Below, piece by piece: positions 1 through 11,600 of a stretch of DNA of 64,000 nucleotides. Position 1 is the first letter of the stretch; each line of letters opens with the position of its first letter. A program made the position numbers and the translations under genes. The stretch comes from Adiantum capillus-veneris (Eukaryota > Streptophyta > Polypodiopsida > Polypodiales > Pteridaceae). Where the stretch lies: positions 62,697,120 through 62,761,119 of the forward strand of contig CM043956.1 in assembly GCA_014529385.2 (NCBI GenBank). The letters are read 5' to 3'. The notes below the pieces were generated by a model. The model saw only the letters and a program-made list of their open reading frames with translations, did no database searches and was not told the DNA's origin.

Positions 1-2
1 AA

Positions 3-3000
3 TGGTGGTCTAGCCTACGAGCCAACGGTGAAGCTCCACGAACATGGAAGGCTTTAAGAGCTTCCATTATGAAGCAGTTTTTGGCCACCGATGCCAAAGA
101 CAAAGTACTCACCGAATGGCGAAGCTTAAAGCTCTCTCCCAATGAATCCATCCACAAATATGTAGACAAGTTTTGGGACCTACAACTCAAAGCCACTGTC
201 TTCAAAAAGTTGGATTTTGGAGAGCAAAAGCAACAATTTTGTGCGGGCTTAACCGAAGAAATGGCGGAGTATGTCAACTCCCAAAGGCCACGTACCATAT
301 CGGCGGTAATACACCATACTATGGTGGCCTCGCGAATCAATTTCCAAACGGGGGGTAAAAGAAATAATAAGCCCCCGGAAAACAAGGGTTCCAATGAGCC
401 TAAGGGGAAGGACAATGTCCAAAAGTCTCCTAAGGGCAATTCCAACAAAGCTAAAGAGAAGGGAGTTTACAAAGGAAAGAATAAACTCTCTCCTGAAGAG
501 CTTGAGCGTTATCGTAAAGATAACCGGTGTTTCAAGTGCGGCGAACAAGGGCATGCGTACCGCGCTTGTCCCCAAAAGAACAACCGCCAAGATCCTCCTA
601 GAGCTTCTTTGGTTGAAATCCAAGAGGAGGAGATTCACCAAACTCACCACAAAGGATCTCCTCTATGCCATGCTTGGGGAAAGGTAAGAGAACATGATGC
701 TTTTATTCTCTTTGACCCTGGTTCTACTCACAATTTTATATCTATGGAGTTAGCCACCAAGCTAGGCATACAATCCTACGAGATGGGAGATATCCTACCC
801 GCAGACAGTGCCTTCAAGGGGCAAGAAGCTTCAGTCACTCCCTTAATCGGGAAATTGAGGCTTCATGTCCAAGGCTATGTGGACAAAGAGGATTTCTTTA
901 TCTCTCCTCTCAAGCATGAGGATGTAATCCTAGGGGCACCATGGTTTGACCGTCTGGCTGCCCATGTTAAATTTCCTGAAAGGAGAATCTCCTTTAAGTT
1001 CAGGGAAAAGGACATGTATATAGATGCTAGGGAGATGGGTAACACCATCCCCATTGTACATACACCAGCTTTCAACAAGTCAATAAAGAGCTCTATTTCC
1101 GTGTACATGATTTTTGTTAAAGATTCTCAAAATGAACCTAATGCTTTAGCAAAAGAAAATAAAAGCAACCAAAAGGAATTAGAGTTATCCAATTTTCTCA
1201 AGGGGTTTCAAGATGTCTTTATTGACGACATCCCTTGTGAGCTACCTCCTAAACGAGGTAATGACGACCATGCAATTGAACTTCTTCCAGGAAGTTCACC
1301 GCCTAACAAACCTCCTTATAGAGTTTCTCAAGCTCAACAAGAGGAGATTATGCGGCAAGTGCATGAGTTAATTGAGAAGGGCATGGTTAGGCCTAGCTCA
1401 TCTCCATTTTGCTCACCTGTGCTATTAGTGCAAAAGAAAGACGGCACATATCGTATGTGTGTCGACTATAGAGCACTAAATAGGATCACTATCAAGAATA
1501 GGTTTCCCGTTCCACGGGTAGAAGACCTATTTGATAAGCTACAAGGATCGACCTACTTCAGTAGGATTGACCTAAAAAGTGGCTATCATCAAATAAGGAT
1601 AGTTGATCAAGACATTGTAAAGACCGCATTTCGTACTACATTTGGTCTTTACGAATACATTGTCATGCCTTTTGGCTTGACTAATGCACCAGCCACATTT
1701 AACCGCTTGATGGAGAAGCTGTTCAGGCCTCATCGAACCTTCACTGGAGTGTTCTTTGATGATATTATCATCTACTCTAATTCATTGGAGGAACACAAGC
1801 AACACCTCCAGGTAATATTTCAAGTTTTAAGAGAGAATAAACTTTATGTTAATCGAAAGAAAAGTGAATTTTTCTTGCAAGAGATTCAATATTTAGGTCA
1901 CATTATCTCTCAAGATGGAATCCAAATGGATCCATCCATATTAGAGGTAATAAAAGGATGGCCTAAACCAAGGAATCTTCATGAACTAAGAAGCTTTATA
2001 GGTATGTGTGCATACTATAGACGCTTCATAGAAAAGTTCTCACAAATTGCGGGACCATTACATGACCTAACAAAGAAAAATGTTAGGTATACGTGGTCTG
2101 CTAAGGAGAACAATGCTTTCGAAAAGCTTAAAGAAAAGCTTATCTCTCAACCTGTGCTTACACTACCGGATCTCTCAAAACCATTTGAGGTCCAATGTGA
2201 TGCTTGTGGTGATTGCCTTGGGGCTGTTTTGCTCCAAGAAGGGCACGCCATAGGCTATGAGAGTCGAAGGCTCGACCCTGTTGAGCAAGCTCTAGGCATA
2301 TACGAAAAAGAGCTCCTTGCAGTTCTACATGCCTTAGACTCATGGAAGCACTATTTATTGGGGACTCCTTTTATTCTGCGAACGGATCACCAAAGTCTTA
2401 AGTACTTCATGACGCAGACCAAGCTCTCCGACAAACAAATGAGGTGGGCAAATTTCCTTTCGCAATTTCATTTTCATATTGCTCACATTGCTGGCAAGCA
2501 TAATCAAGTAGCCGATGCACTCTCAAGACGACCGAGAGTGAATGCGGTTTCCATAGCAACTCACAATGATCTATCTTCAATGATAGATGAGTATGCTATT
2601 GATCCCGATTTTAGAGATGTGATTTCAGCCCTTGCATTAGGGAAGAAAGAAGAACCATTTACTTTACAAGATGGTTATCTTCTCTATGGCAATAGACTAT
2701 GCGTTACTAACTCACTACGTGAGAAAGTAATGTATGAATCTCATGCTCCTCCATATGCGGGGCATAGAGGGATTCAGTCTACCCTAAAGGGAATTGAAAC
2801 ATATTTCTATTGGCCTACCATGAAAGTGAACATACATGAGTATGTTTCCAAATGTGTGGTATGTCAAAAGACAAAATTTGATAGAGGGAAGCAACTTGGA
2901 TTGCTTCAACCCTTGCCAATCCCTAATTCACCGTGGGAGAGCATATCCATGGATTTTATCTTTGGATTGCCTAAGTCTATCCATGGGAATACGGGAATAT

Positions 3001-4031
3001 GGACGATAGTAGACAGGTTCAGTAAACAAGCTCATTTTATACCTGTCAAAAAGACTATCAAAGCCCATCAAATGGCAACCCTCTTCATTTCGCAAATTTT
3101 CAAGTACCATGGCTTGCCAATGTCCATAGTGTCGGATAGAGATCCTAGAATGACCAGTAATTTCTGGAAGGGTCTCTTTGAGAATTTAGGAACAAGGCTA
3201 AACTTCTCTTCGGCCTATCATCCACAAACTGATGGCCAAAGTGAAATAGCTAACCTAACTATTCTCGATCTACTAAAAGCCTATGTAACGGAAGTAGATC
3301 AAAGATCCCAATGGGAGAAGTACTTACCCTTAGTAGAGTATGCTTACAATAACACTGTACATACTTCTACAGGAAAAGCACCTTTCGAGGTAATTGAGGG
3401 AAGATCAAAAAGTCCCTTGCTACTTAAGGTACATGGGAAGATCTTCGCTGCAGATGAGTATAGCCGAGACCTACAAGAATCTTTCCAAAAGATTAAGGAT
3501 GCTATCTCTATCTCACAGCAAAGGCAAAAGGCTGCTGCTGACAAGCACAGAAGAGCCCAAGCCTTTAAAGAAAACGATTGGGTCTTGTTAAAGTTTCCCA
3601 AGGCTCGATTAAGGCACACTACGGGCAAGAATCCTACGGGCCACCAAAAGTACTATGCTAAACTAGCAAAAAGGTACTATGGTCCCTTCCAGATTCTTAG
3701 GCCAATCAATGAGATGGCCTATCAACTTAAGTTGCCCAATCATTGGCTCATACACAATGCTTTTCATGTGAGCCTCTTAAAGCCTTACAAAGGAGAGCCA
3801 CCTCAAGAACCAACTATTGAAGACCCACCGGAGATCGAGGACCACGAGGAGGTGCTGCAGCCCGAGTCCATTCTCCGACATGAAGACAAGGTATTAAGAG
3901 GCGGTAAGACTATCAGACGATATCTTATTAAGTTTAAGAATTATCCTTTTGAAGATGCTAGATGGATGCAAGGCATACAATTAAAGGATAACCTAAACCT
4001 TGTCAATGCTTACAATGCTTCCCAAGAGTAA
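3..4031 (+). CDS. Ty3/gypsy chromovirus Gag-Pol polyprotein, 5'-truncated by window edge
   Basis: One uninterrupted reading frame runs in from the left edge; the first ATG is at 69, but upstream codons are also open and Gag-like, so the true start lies outside the window. Numbering from that ATG: Gag tail, CCHC knuckle at about 154-167 (C-x2-C-x4-H-x4-C), retropepsin with D-P-G-S near 216, reverse transcriptase with FFDD near 562 (most relatives have FVDD or YVDD), RNase H from about 700, integrase with an HHCC zinc region near 890-930 and catalytic Asp/Asp/Glu near 962, 1023 and 1060, and a C-terminal chromodomain at about 1275-1310. The order PR-RT-RH-IN-chromodomain defines a chromovirus, a family whose chromodomain directs integration to marked chromatin. 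No stop or frameshift is present, which suggests a young, possibly functional copy. Confidence 0.95.
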   Translation, partial: WWSSLRANGEAPRTWKALRASIMKQFLATDAKDKVLTEWRSLKLSPNESIHKYVDKFWDLQLKATVFKKLDFGEQKQQFCAGLTEEMAEYVNSQRPRTISAVIHHTMVASRINFQTGGKRNNKPPENKGSNEPKGKDNVQKSPKGNSNKAKEKGVYKGKNKLSPEELERYRKDNRCFKCGEQGHAYRACPQKNNRQDPPRASLVEIQEEEIHQTHHKGSPLCHAWGKVREHDAFILFDPGSTHNFISMELATKLGIQSYEMGDILPADSAFKGQEASVTPLIGKLRLHVQGYVDKEDFFISPLKHEDVILGAPWFDRLAAHVKFPERRISFKFREKDMYIDAREMGNTIPIVHTPAFNKSIKSSISVYMIFVKDSQNEPNALAKENKSNQKELELSNFLKGFQDVFIDDIPCELPPKRGNDDHAIELLPGSSPPNKPPYRVSQAQQEEIMRQVHELIEKGMVRPSSSPFCSPVLLVQKKDGTYRMCVDYRALNRITIKNRFPVPRVEDLFDKLQGSTYFSRIDLKSGYHQIRIVDQDIVKTAFRTTFGLYEYIVMPFGLTNAPATFNRLMEKLFRPHRTFTGVFFDDIIIYSNSLEEHKQHLQVIFQVLRENKLYVNRKKSEFFLQEIQYLGHIISQDGIQMDPSILEVIKGWPKPRNLHELRSFIGMCAYYRRFIEKFSQIAGPLHDLTKKNVRYTWSAKENNAFEKLKEKLISQPVLTLPDLSKPFEVQCDACGDCLGAVLLQEGHAIGYESRRLDPVEQALGIYEKELLAVLHALDSWKHYLLGTPFILRTDHQSLKYFMTQTKLSDKQMRWANFLSQFHFHIAHIAGKHNQVADALSRRPRVNAVSIATHNDLSSMIDEYAIDPDFRDVISALALGKKEEPFTLQDGYLLYGNRLCVTNSLREKVMYESHAPPYAGHRGIQSTLKGIETYFYWPTMKVNIHEYVSKCVVCQKTKFDRGKQLGLLQPLPIPNSPWESISMDFIFGLPKSIHGNTGIWTIVDRFSKQAHFIPVKKTIKAHQMATLFISQIFKYHGLPMSIVSDRDPRMTSNFWKGLFENLGTRLNFSSAYHPQTDGQSEIANLTILDLLKAYVTEVDQRSQWEKYLPLVEYAYNNTVHTSTGKAPFEVIEGRSKSPLLLKVHGKIFAADEYSRDLQESFQKIKDAISISQQRQKAAADKHRRAQAFKENDWVLLKFPKARLRHTTGKNPTGHQKYYAKLAKRYYGPFQILRPINEMAYQLKLPNHWLIHNAFHVSLLKPYKGEPPQEPTIEDPPEIEDHEEVLQPESILRHEDKVLRGGKTIRRYLIKFKNYPFEDARWMQGIQLKDNLNLVNAYNASQE

Positions 4032-4452
4032 GCAAATGTACAAAATGTTAAAAATGAACAAAAATTTTTGTCTTATAAGACTCTCTTTTTCTTGATTTGT
4101 GCACAGAAATGAAGTAGTATGCATGCTTAGATCAAGTTTGCGGAGACGACGTCTCCCCAACACCAAGTAGAGCTTGTCACTCTACTATGGAAGATTGATA
4201 AGACTAATGTGCAGACATGCTTGCGGCAGCCTCAGGCTCTCAAGCGCCAAATGGACTAGTCATCCATTATGGAATGATGTCGTAGGGTAACATAGGGATC
4301 CTCTACCCGCTAAGAAAAGGACTCATGCATATGCTTTATCTTCTCTACACCATAGTCGAGGACGACTATGATATCAAGAGAGAGGTAATGTCATAATAAT
4401 CAATATCTAATTCTCCTAAATGATTTTCTCATATTAAACTGATCATTTAATG
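4032..4452 (+). other. 3' untranslated region of the chromovirus, with hairpins
   Basis: This non-coding stretch lies between the Gag-Pol stop and the polypurine tract. No further gene is seen. It holds two strong inverted repeats: GGAGAC-gac-GTCTCC near 4142 and an 8-bp-arm, 4-nt-loop hairpin at 4351-4370. Either could act in the element RNA (packaging, dimerisation or 3' processing), but that is inference. Confidence 0.6.
4351..4370 (+). other. Perfect hairpin upstream of the 3' LTR
   Basis: CATAGTCG and CGACTATG are exact reverse complements separated by AGGA. The hairpin lies about 110 bp upstream of the presumed 3' LTR start, inside the untranslated part of the chromovirus. Its role is unknown. 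Confidence 0.6.
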
Positions 4453-4460
4453 TGGGGAAG
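4451..4460 (+). promoter_or_regulatory. Polypurine tract for plus-strand priming
   Basis: TGTGGGGAAG directly precedes a TG dinucleotide that begins the presumed 3' LTR. A purine run abutting the LTR is the normal plus-strand primer site in LTR retrotransposons. It is short, so the call also rests on position. Confidence 0.6.
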
Positions 4461-5974
4461 TGCCAAGGGAGAAAAAGCTAGAATATTGGTTAAGTTAGCA
4501 GACCGGCCACAGTAGGGATCCAAAGGAGGGAAAATAGGGATCCAAAGGGGGGGCCATCTGCAAAAGAGCCATGTGAAACAATGGGCTAAAAAGACCCTAA
4601 GGTTCAGCCCATTAAGACTTCCAAAATGCTAAGGTTCCAAAATGCTAAGGTTCCAAAATTCAAAGGTCGTGTCCAAAGGTCAACCTTAGGGAAAATTGGA
4701 TGCTTAGTGTGTGTGCCCAAAAAGTCTTCCTGCATCCCTACATGGGAGGGGGCGAGCCCCAAAGCTAGGGGATGAGAGAGAAAACCACACACACACACAC
4801 AGGCTCCCTTTACACAAAGGGAATGAGGGACACATGTCAGCTCCCTAGGCCAGATGCCCACAAGGTGTGCCCAATTCCTATTGGAAGACCCTTGAAGTGG
4901 ACCAATGAGAATTAAGCTAGAGTAAATCTAGTTTAATTAATTTAAAAAACATTTAATAAAAGAAACCAATAAGAATTAAGTGTCCTAGAAGACTATTGGG
5001 CAGTCTCCCAAGGGGTCCAATGAGCATTCAGGAGCCCCATGGCTTGCCTGATTCCTATTGGCCAGGAGGCAAAGGGGTCCAATGAGAGTTTAGTTTAATT
5101 ATTTAATTACCTAAAGCTCTCACAAAAGGGGAAAGGAGGACACATGTCAGAAGGCTATCACTTATGCTGCTTAATCCCTATTGGCTTGACCTGGGGAGGT
5201 CCAATGAGGCAAAAGCCAGCCTAACATAGCAGCTAGGGCTCGCCCAAGAGAGAGGGGGGGCTGATTTTTGCTTGGCATTCACTCTCAGACTCTCACACTT
5301 GACCATGTGTGAAGGGAAAAATACTCTATCTCCTCCCAAGCTTTAATGGAGAGCTCATCACCTACTCCAAGCTTGTGAGATAGAAGCCTACATCAACACT
5401 CTCTTGGCATGTGGATGCAAATCCAACCAAGAGCCAAGCTTCAATGCATGCTCATCTTCTCTACCAAGCTAATTACTAAGCTAAGCTATGCTAATATGAG
5501 TGATTATGTGAGGAGATGTACTTCTTTCTCGTAAGATACTTCTTTTTCCTCTCAATCTACTCTCATACCCTGCTAGCTCTCACCATCTTCGAAGGTGTGT
5601 GAGGTCTTGGGTCTGAGAACGGGGATAATTCAAGTTGTGTTTGATTAAGTGTTTTTGCTTGGTGTATGAAGCTTCCATCTTCATTGCACTAGCTAGTCTT
5701 GAAGGAACACAAAGAATTGTATTGTACAATGTCTCTCTTGATGGGAGAAACCATAATACAAAGCCTTTTGGAGGGGGGACCGGCTCCATGCAAATCCGGT
5801 CCTCAACTGTTGTCAATAGCTTAATTGCTCTCTCTCTCTTTTGAAAGTATTGTCGATGCTATCTAACTAGGTGTTATGCTTTTTGTTGCTCTCTCCACCC
5901 AAGCACTCTTGTAATTCTCATTAGGAATCTATTCTAATGAAATGCCCACTATGTTCATGCTAATTTCCGCTCCA
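4461..5974 (+). mobile_element. Probable 3' LTR of the chromovirus (about 1.5 kb)
   Basis: The LTR starts TGCCAAGGGA just after the polypurine tract and probably ends ...GCTCCA near 5974. The left LTR is outside the window, so the right end cannot be fixed by comparison and could lie some tens of bases away. Inside are four ATTGG...CCAAT pairs between 4880 and 5205, a CA microsatellite near 4787-4800, and AT-rich DNA. No gene is encoded; small open frames here are chance. Confidence 0.55.
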
Positions 5975-6233
5975 AATAAGATTTTAGGCCATTAAATGTT
6001 ACACAAGACAAAGAAACAGCAGCGTACACAACGCTTTCCAGAAGGGCAGGATCGGGCAGTCTTCTCAGGAGACATTGCACACCTCACGAATAGAGAAAAA
6101 ACAGGTATTTCTCTCTCTCTCACTCTCTGTCTTTCTCCATATAGAGAAGATGGTTCTCTGTAACTCTTCTTGCACACACACTCTCTCGTCAAAAGACAGA
6201 GATACATAGTTTAAAAGTATCCCCGCACACATA
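5975..6233. other. Flanking DNA with CT-rich stretches, no gene
   Basis: This is the sequence immediately right of the chromovirus LTR. It is CT-rich (near 6110-6135 and 6178-6186) and leads into the 90-bp tandem repeat. No coding or RNA signal is visible. Confidence 0.4.
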
Positions 6234-6480
6234 CACATATTCCCACACATCGTCTTCCTCTCTTCCACATACATAACCACAGTGAAATCTGTTATCTTGC
6301 TGTCTCTCTCTTGAAAATACATGCACATATTCCCACACATCGTCTTCCTCACTTCCACATACATAACCACAATGAAATCTGTTATCTTGTTGTCTCTCTC
6401 TTGAAAATACGTGCACATATTCCCATACATCGTCTTCCTCTCTTCCACATACATAAACACAGTGAAATCTGTTATCTTTC
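6234..6480 (+). repeat. 90-bp tandem repeat, about 2.7 copies
   Basis: Units start at CACATAT at 6234, 6324 and 6414, exactly 90 bp apart; the third unit is partial. Because 90 is a multiple of three, the repeat also yields repetitive open frames on both strands, which I do not regard as genes. Confidence 0.9.
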
Positions 6481-6507
6481 TCTCTCCTCTCTCTAAAAAA
6501 CAGTTAT

Positions 6508-6510
<3 letters not shown>

Positions 6511-6546
<36 letters not shown>
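6511..6546 (+). repeat. (TC)n microsatellite
   Basis: An uninterrupted run of TC dinucleotides is followed by a short TCTA run (6545-6556). Confidence 0.95.
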
Positions 6547-6556
<10 letters not shown>

Positions 6557-6558
<2 letters not shown>

Positions 6559-7007
6559 TGTATTTGCTATCTCTCTCTTGAAAATACATGCTCATGTATG
6601 TGTGCGTCTGTGTTATCTATGTGTATGTATGTATATTTGTGTTATTTCATTGTAATACTCATACATAATGCAGATACACAATTACACTTAATTACGATAT
6701 GCACACATAGTATATATGCATACATAAATATCACAAATAACTAACACATTGTAATACTAGTAAAATTGAATGGAAGACTTACTTGCGTGATCTGTTAAAG
6801 TCGATTCTTGTAGCGAGTTCTGGATGTATGCTGAGCTGATTTTCCTCTAATCCATTTGTAGATATGATTGTAACTTCTGTTTCTCAAAAATAGTAGTGTT
6901 GTTTAGTGATACACCTAATGGACATAAATGGTTTAAACTAGGACATGTAGACCAAAAATATGTGTATTTCTTTGGATGAATATATACACTTTTTGGTGAC
7001 CCTTACC
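6557..7007. other. AT-rich DNA, no gene seen
   Basis: AT-rich sequence with TATG-type simple repeats near 6595-6730. No reading frame with recognisable content was found on either strand. Confidence 0.4.
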
Positions 7008-7380
7008 ACAAGTGGTGGACCTTGAGACCAATGGACTATAAGGACCTCCAAACAATACCTTGTACACTCAATCCTTCTTGGTATCTAGGTTGGACAAGTG
7101 GTGGACCTTGTTCAAATTCTCTAACCACTCTCTCTAACATGGTGACATAATTTAGGTGTGATAAATTCATATCTATGCAAACTAATATCAGTTTAGGCTT
7201 GTTAATTTGAATTTGTTTGAATTTATGTACAATATAATGATTTGAGGTTTGCATATTTGAATTTAGGTGGTATAATGATATCTTTTTGTGGTAAACTTGA
7301 ATTTAAAATCAATTTTGCGTGGAATATTTTAAATTTAAGTAGTAAAATTTAAATTTTTATAAAAAAGTTTGAATTTTAAA

Positions 7381-7465
7381 ATTTGGGCGGGATAGTTTAA
7401 AATTTAGGCGGGATATTTAAGATTTGGGAGGGATATTTTAAATTTAGGCGGGAAGGTTTTGAATT
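7381..7465 (+). repeat. Short GGCGGGATA-TTTAAATT repeats
   Basis: Four or five degenerate copies of a ~20-bp unit combining a GGCGGGA block and an AT block occur in the sparse left edge of the 50-bp array. No function is evident. Confidence 0.6.
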
Positions 7466-8614
7466 TATAGCGAGATCTCCCTTACATAAGAGAGTATAGG
7501 TTGGACAAGTGGTGGACCTTCAAGCTAGAGCATCCATGCTACTGGACATGATAGGTAGGGAATCTAGTTGAATATTGTATGTATAATATATATGTAATAG
7601 ATCTAGCTTGGACAAGTGGTGGACCTTGGAATAAAACCCCATGTAAAACATATCATGCACATTCCAAGTGGTCAAAAAAAAAATCATTTAGAATATAGCC
7701 TTATAGGTTGGACAAGTGGTGGACCTTAACACCCAGATATTCTTCATATAATGACATAGAGTGGAAAACTGGTGAATCTTGAGACCAAACCATGCTACTA
7801 GCGATAATAGCTTGGACAAGTGGTGGACCTTGAAAGTAAACCCCCCATCTACGAAATATCGTGGGTTTAAGGTATTTCGATGGAGCCTAGCATCTTGGAG
7901 ACATCGTGCATCTTGCTTCTCTTCATGTTTCAATGGAGCCTATCTTGGACAAATGGTGGAGCATCCTTCTCTCCATGTTTCAATGGACCCTAGCTTGGAC
8001 AAGTGGTGGACCTTTACTTCTCTCTATTATTCAATAGAGTTAGCTTGGACAAGTGGTGGACCTTGGAACCAAACCCCCATTTAAAACCTATCATGGTCAC
8101 TCCAAGTGGTGAGAAAGAATAACCTTTAAGATATAGCCTTATAGGTTGGACAAGTGGTGGACCTTAACACCCTAATATTCTTAATATAATGACATAGAGT
8201 GAAAAAGTGGTGAATCTTGAGACAAAACCACTCATGCTACTAGCACTAATAGCTTGGACAAGTGGTGGACCTTGAATGTAAACCCCCCATGTTTCAATAG
8301 AGTTAGCTTCGACAAATGGTGGAGCATCCTTCTCTCCATGTTTCAATGGACCCTAGCTTGGACAAGTGGTGGACCTTTGTTTCTCTCTATGTTTCAATAG
8401 AGTTAGCTTGGACAAGTGGTGGACCTTGGAAGCAAACCCCCATGTAAAACCTATCATGGTCACTCTAAGTGGTAATAAAGAATAACCTTTAAGATGTAGC
8501 CTTATAGGTTGGACAAGTGGTGGACCTTAACACGCGCATATTCTTAATTTAATGACATAGAGTGGAAAAGTGGTGAATCTTGAGACCAAACCACTCAGGC
8601 TACTAGCAATAATA

Positions 8615-11600
8615 GCTTGGACAAGTGGTGGACCTTGACTGTAAACCCCTCATCTACGACATATCGTGGGTTTAATGTTTTTCGATGGAGCCTAGCATCT
8701 TGGAGACATGGTGCACCTTGATTCTCCTCATGTTTCAATGGAGCCTACCTTGCACAAATGGTGGAGCATCCTTCTCTCCATGTTTCAATGGACCCTAGCT
8801 TAGACAAGGGGTGGACCTTTGCTTCTCTCTATGTTTCAATAGAGTTAGCTTGGACAAGTGGTGGACCTTGGAACCAAACCCCCATGTAAAACCTATCATG
8901 GTCACTCCAAGTAGTAAGAAAGAATAACCTTTAAGATGTAGCCTTATAGGTTGGACAAGTGGTGGACCTTAACACCCACATATTCTTAATAAAAGTGGTG
9001 AATCTTGAGACCAAACCACTCAAGCTACTAGCAATAATAGCTTGGACAAGTGGTGGACCTTGAATGTAAACCCCTCATCTACGAAATATCGTGGGTTTAA
9101 TGTATTTCGATGGAGCCTAGCATCTTGGAGACATGGTGCAGCTTGCTTCTCGTCATGTTTCAATGGAGCCTATCTTGGACAAATGGTGGAGCATCCTTCT
9201 CTCCATGTTTCAATGGACCCTAGCTTGGACAAGTGGTGGACCTTTGTTTCTCTCTATGTTTCAATAGAGTTAGCTTGGACAAGTGGTGGACCTTGGAACC
9301 AAACCCCCATGTAAAACCTATCATGGTCACTCCAAGTGGTAATAAAGAATAACCTTTAAGATGTAGCCTTATAGGTTGGACCAGTGGTGGACCTTAACAC
9401 GCGCATATTCTTAATATAATGACATAGAGTGGAAAAGTGGTGACTCTTGAGACCAAACCACTCAGGCTACTAGCAATAATAGCTTGGACAAGTGGTGGAC
9501 CTTGAATGTACACCCCTCATCTACGACATATCGTGGGTTTAATGTTTTTCAATGGAGCTTAGCATCTTGGAGACATGGTGCACCTTGCTTCTCCTCATGT
9601 TTGAATGGAGCCTACCTTGGACAAATGGTGGAGCATCCTTCTCTCCATGTTTCAATGGACCCTAGCTTAGACAAGGGGTGGACCTTTGCTTCTCTCTATG
9701 TTTCAATAGAGTTAGCTTGGACAAGTGGTGGACCTTGGAACCAAACCCCCATGTAAAACCTATCATGGTCACTCCAAGTAGTAAGAAAGAATAACCTTTA
9801 AGATGTAGCCTTATAGGTTGGACAAGTGGTGGACCTTAACACCCACATATTCTTAATAAAAGTGGTGAATCTTGAGACCAAACCACTCAGGCTACTAGCA
9901 ATAATAGCTTGGACAAGTGGTGGACCTTGAATGTAAACCCCTCATCTACGAAATATCGTGGGTTTAATGTATTTCGATGGAGCCTAGCATCTTGGAGACA
10001 TGGTGCAGCTTGCTTCTCGTCATGTTTCAATGGATCCTATCTTGGACAAATGGTGGAGCATCCTTCTCTCCATGTTTCAATGGACCCTAGCTTGGACAAG
10101 TGGTGGACCTTTGTTTCTCTCTATGTTTCAATAGAGTTAGCTTGGACAAGTGGTGGACCTTGGAACCAAACCCCCATGTAAAACCTATCATGGTCACTCC
10201 AAGTGGTAATAAAGAATAACCTTTAAGATGTAGCCTTATAGGTTGGACAAGTGGTGGACCTTAACACGCGCATATTCTTAATATAATGACATAGAGTGAA
10301 AAAGTGGTGACTCTTGAGACCAAACCACTCAGGCTACTAGCAATAATAGCTTGGACAAGTGGTGGACCTTGAATGTACACCCCTCATCTACGACATATCG
10401 TGGGTTTAATGTTTTTCAATGGAGCTTAGCATCTTGGAGACATGGTGCACCTTGCTTCTCCTCATGTTTGAATGGAGCCTACCTTGGACAAATGGTGGAG
10501 CATCCTTCTCTCCATGTTTCAATGGACCCTAGCTTAGACAAGGGGTGGACCTTTGCTTCTCTCTATGTTTCAATAGAGTTAGCTTGGACAAGTGGTGGAC
10601 CTTGGAACCAAACCCCCATGTAAAACCTATCATGGTCACTCCAAGTAGTAAGAAAGAATAACCTTTAAGATGTAGCCTTATAGGTTGGACAAGTGGTGGA
10701 TCTTAACACCCACATATTCTTAATAAAAGTGGTGAATCTTGAGACCAAACCACTCAGGCTACTAGCAATAATAGCTTGGACAAGTGGTGGACCTTGAATG
10801 TAAACCCCTCATCTACGAAATATCGTGGGTTTAATGTATTTCGATGGAGCCTAGCATCTTGGAGACATGGTGCAGCTTGCTTCTCGTCATGTTTCAATGG
10901 ATCCTATCTTGGACAAATGGTGGAGCATCCTTCTCTCCATGTTTCAATGGACCCTAGCTTGGACAAGTGGTGGACCTTTGTTTCTCTCTATGTTTCAATA
11001 GAGTTAGCTTGGACAAGTGGTGGACCTTGGAACCAAACCCCCATGTAAAACCTATCATGGTCACTCCAAGTGGTAATAAAGAATAACCTTTAAGATGTAG
11101 CCTTATAGGTTGGACAAGTGGTGGACCTTAACACGCGCATATTCTTAATATAATGACATAGAGTGGAAAAGTGGTGAATCTTGAGACCAAACCACTCAGG
11201 CTACTAGCAATAATAGCTTGGACAAGTGTGGACCTTGAATGTAAACCCCTCATCTACGACATATCGTGGGTTTAATGTTTTTCGATGGAGCCTAGCATCT
11301 TGGAGACATGGTGCACCTTGCTTCTCCTCATGTTTGAATGGAGCCTACCTTGGACAAATGGTGGAGCATCCTTCTCTCCATGTTTCAATGGACCCTAGCT
11401 TAGACAAGGGGTGGACCTTTGCTTCTCTCTATGTTTCAATAGAGTTAGCTTGGACAAGTGGTGGACCTTGGAACCAAACCCCCATGTAAAACCTATCATG
11501 GTCACTCCAAGTAGTAAGAAAGAATAACCTTTAAGATGTAGCCTTATAGGTTGGACAAGTGGTGGACCTTAACACCCACATATTCTTAATAAAAGTGGTG

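Noticed and set aside
5992..6460. Minus-strand frames of 71-131 codons with repeated C-G-N-M-C
   Set aside because: They follow from the 90-bp tandem repeat, whose length is a multiple of three.
6189..6480. 90-bp repeat as a regulatory array of the chromovirus
   Set aside because: It lies outside the presumed LTR and nothing links it to the element.
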